Assembly (NCBI RefSeq): GCF_027451485.1
Contig: NZ_DAIDJE010000104.1
Location: forward strand, 1-56,136
Source: Bradyrhizobium sp.
GTDB taxonomy: Bacteria; Pseudomonadota; Alphaproteobacteria; Rhizobiales; Xanthobacteraceae
Length of the DNA: 56,136 nt
Direction of reading: 5' to 3'
Shown: positions 54,878 to 56,136 of the stretch, in pieces
How the letters are laid out: each line of letters opens with the position of its first letter
Position numbering within the stretch: position 1 is the first letter of the stretch
Translations under genes and position numbers: made by a program
The notes under the pieces: model-generated
What the model saw: the letters and a program-made list of their open reading frames with translations, nothing else
What the model was told of the DNA's origin: nothing
Databases searched by the model: none

Positions 54878-55258
54878 TTATTTGCATGGCCATACGTCTC
54901 TGAGCGCAGTAATGGTCAAATCGACGAAAGGCTCGTGAAGACGCGCAGGATGGGCGTCAAGATAATTAATCACCACACGTAGGGACTGTTGGACGGTTGC
55001 ATCGGTAGGCGGACAAAACCGAAGTCCAACAGGCAGCGTCGGACCAATGGCCCCCAGAGCAATAAGCGTTCCGTCGCAGATGCCCATGTTGTATGCAACT
55101 TGATCGTTGTTCATTCTTTTATTTGTGTCATACGCTTCGATTCGCATCTTGCAGGTCGACACTAAGTCGTTGCCAGTCTGCGCGTCTACAGTCCGATCAC
55201 ACATAATAGATAATAGAAAAACACCGCTCGCGGCCGCAGCAAGTAAAAGTGCTTTCAC
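54878..55258 (-). CDS. Rap1a/Tai-like exported protein
   Basis: A 126-residue protein with a signal peptide (residues 1-27). The mature part matches the Rap1a/Tai pattern: ICDGTLIALGAIG (Cys61), RFCPPTDATVQQSLRVVINY (Cys82), LDAHPARLHEP and the ending LRDVWPC (Cys125), plus Cys36. The Serratia Rap1a protein is an immunity factor against a type VI effector, but most homologues are uncharacterised and no toxin is visible next to this one. It sits in lower-GC island DNA just inside the integrase. Confidence 0.8.
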   Translation of the reverse strand: MKALLLAAAASGVFLLSIMCDRTVDAQTGNDLVSTCKMRIEAYDTNKRMNNDQVAYNMGICDGTLIALGAIGPTLPVGLRFCPPTDATVQQSLRVVINYLDAHPARLHEPFVDLTITALRDVWPCK

Positions 55259-55440
55259 GAGACACCCTCCCTATCATTTCGTTCGATTTTCGAAATCCTA
55301 TGAAAATTTAGCAATATCTAAGCCCGAAAAAACAAATCGAGCGGGCCGCCAATTCTCTTGCAACTTGTGTCGCAGGCGACGCACTATTGCTGGTTTGTTT
55401 GTTCGATGTCATTTTGCTGACTGGGTTGGGGTCTGCCGCA

Positions 55441-56127
55441 ATGACTGTTCGCAAAATCCGTAAGCTCAGCACCATGGCCTCTTATGCGTGTTTGCTTCTG
55501 GTCGTCCCAGTCTTGGAAGGTTGTTCAAACGTAGGTCCCGGTCTACCCAACCATCCGATGGATTGCGCCATAGGCGTCCCATGGGCTGACTGCCTGCCGG
55601 GCACACCCGGCTATAGAGGCCCTACTGCACAAGAGACGCAAGCGAAGTGGCAGGCGGTCGGAGAGAAAGTGCGCGCGGCGACGGCGGAATGTCGGGAGAA
55701 GCGCCTTGCAAAGGAAATTAAAGGTTTCAAGGCATCTGCCGAGTGTTCAAACCCGCAGATAATTGCTGCGTATCAAGAGGCGCAATATCAATACATGGAT
55801 CTAGTTTTTGTTGCCGCCGCAGCTCGCGTGGCTGGAGGCGAAAATGTCGACAAGGGAAAGATCACCGAAGCTGAATACGACCTTCAACTAGCCGAACTGA
55901 ACAGTCGCATAGTCGCGGAGGAAGAGCGCCGCAATCTTGCGAAGACAAATGTACAAGCAGCACAGATGCAGGCACGGGCCGCACAGGTGCAGGCTACAGG
56001 CTCCTTGATACAGGGCTTGGGTGCGCTTCAATCAGCTCAGGCAGCAAGCCGACCGGCACCTGGCGCGCGGCAATCAGGATGGAAGTGGAGCGTCAATCAG
56101 GATGAGAGAGCTTTGCCGGGCTCGTGA
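55441..56127 (+). CDS. Putative lipoprotein with helical C-terminus
   Basis: A 228-residue protein with a lipoprotein signal: hydrophobic core (ASYACLLLVVPVL) and lipobox LEGC with Cys28. The N-terminal mature part is proline- and cysteine-containing (DCAIGVPWADCLPGTPGYRG), and residues 110-205 are strongly helical (YDLQLAELNSRIVAEEERRNLAK, then an Ala/Gln-rich AAQMQARAAQVQA repeat), suggesting coiled coil. I recognise no family. It belongs to the island's cargo; divergent from the Rap1a-like gene across 182 bases. Confidence 0.72.
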   Translation: MTVRKIRKLSTMASYACLLLVVPVLEGCSNVGPGLPNHPMDCAIGVPWADCLPGTPGYRGPTAQETQAKWQAVGEKVRAATAECREKRLAKEIKGFKASAECSNPQIIAAYQEAQYQYMDLVFVAAAARVAGGENVDKGKITEAEYDLQLAELNSRIVAEEERRNLAKTNVQAAQMQARAAQVQATGSLIQGLGALQSAQAASRPAPGARQSGWKWSVNQDERALPGS

Positions 56128-56136
56128 CGAAGGGAG

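Noticed and set aside
1..56136. CRISPR array
   Set aside because: No regularly spaced direct repeats of 24-40 bases were seen.

Overview
The window is GC-rich chromosomal DNA from an alphaproteobacterium, most likely Bradyrhizobium or a close relative in the Nitrobacteraceae. This is inferred from the gene repertoire (FixJ-type regulator, degenerate PilZ protein, DUF1272, DUF3175 and LssY-like proteins, Y/S caspase homologues), from short GTCATTCC/GGAATGAC and GTCCCCGC/GCGGGGAC intergenic palindromes, and from codon bias. No sequence search was possible, so the genus is an inference.

Layout. 1-9.2 kb: a chemoreceptor cut by the window edge, an EmrAB-type efflux pair, a small exported protein ending at a clear intrinsic terminator, a TetR regulator surrounded by TGAC-NN-GTCA palindromes, an MHS-type MFS transporter and an unrecognised 391-residue protein. 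9.4-13.2 kb: a degenerate PilZ protein, a FixJ-like response regulator, and an IlvD/Edd dehydratase with an RraA/HMG-aldolase-type protein, probably a sugar-acid pathway. 13.4-21.0 kb (minus strand): oligopeptidase B, a three-gene ABC importer (ATPase, Tat-exported binding protein, fused double permease) and a class V aminotransferase. 21.1-24.7 kb: an LssY-like protein, a secreted nuclease-like protein and a 577-residue protein with weak terpene-cyclase-like features.

25.1-35.6 kb is the most distinctive block. One caspase-like gene lies on the plus strand. Facing it is a minus-strand run of a second caspase-like gene with TPRs, an OmpA-family protein, a short adaptor, an RND pump, an AsmA protein and a second short adaptor. 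Both caspase homologues have Tyr and Ser where the catalytic His and Cys should be, so they bracket an envelope transport cluster.

35.9-44.2 kb (mostly plus strand) is a catabolic region: a lactonase-like MBL protein, a dehydrogenase fused to a RidA domain, a MarR regulator with a palindrome in the divergent promoter, an FAD aromatic hydroxylase, a DUF2783 protein with a polyglutamine tail, an altered MBL protein, homogentisate dioxygenase and fumarylacetoacetase. Together they would hydroxylate an aromatic acid to homogentisate and cleave it to fumarate and acetoacetate; a maleylacetoacetate isomerase is not present here. 44.3-52.8 kb: DUF1272, an alpha-methylacyl-CoA racemase-like CoA transferase, a second chemoreceptor, DUF3175, an MFS transporter, and otsB-otsA for trehalose, with a possible general-stress promoter before otsA.

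53.2 kb to the end: tRNA-Ser(GGA) followed by a P4-type integrase and lower-GC genes (a Rap1a/Tai-like protein and a lipoprotein). This is the left end of an island integrated at the tRNA; its right end lies outside the window. Two unlinked intergenic regions (7.5 and 48.6 kb) carry matching copies of an element with a 32-bp core and an inverted repeat.
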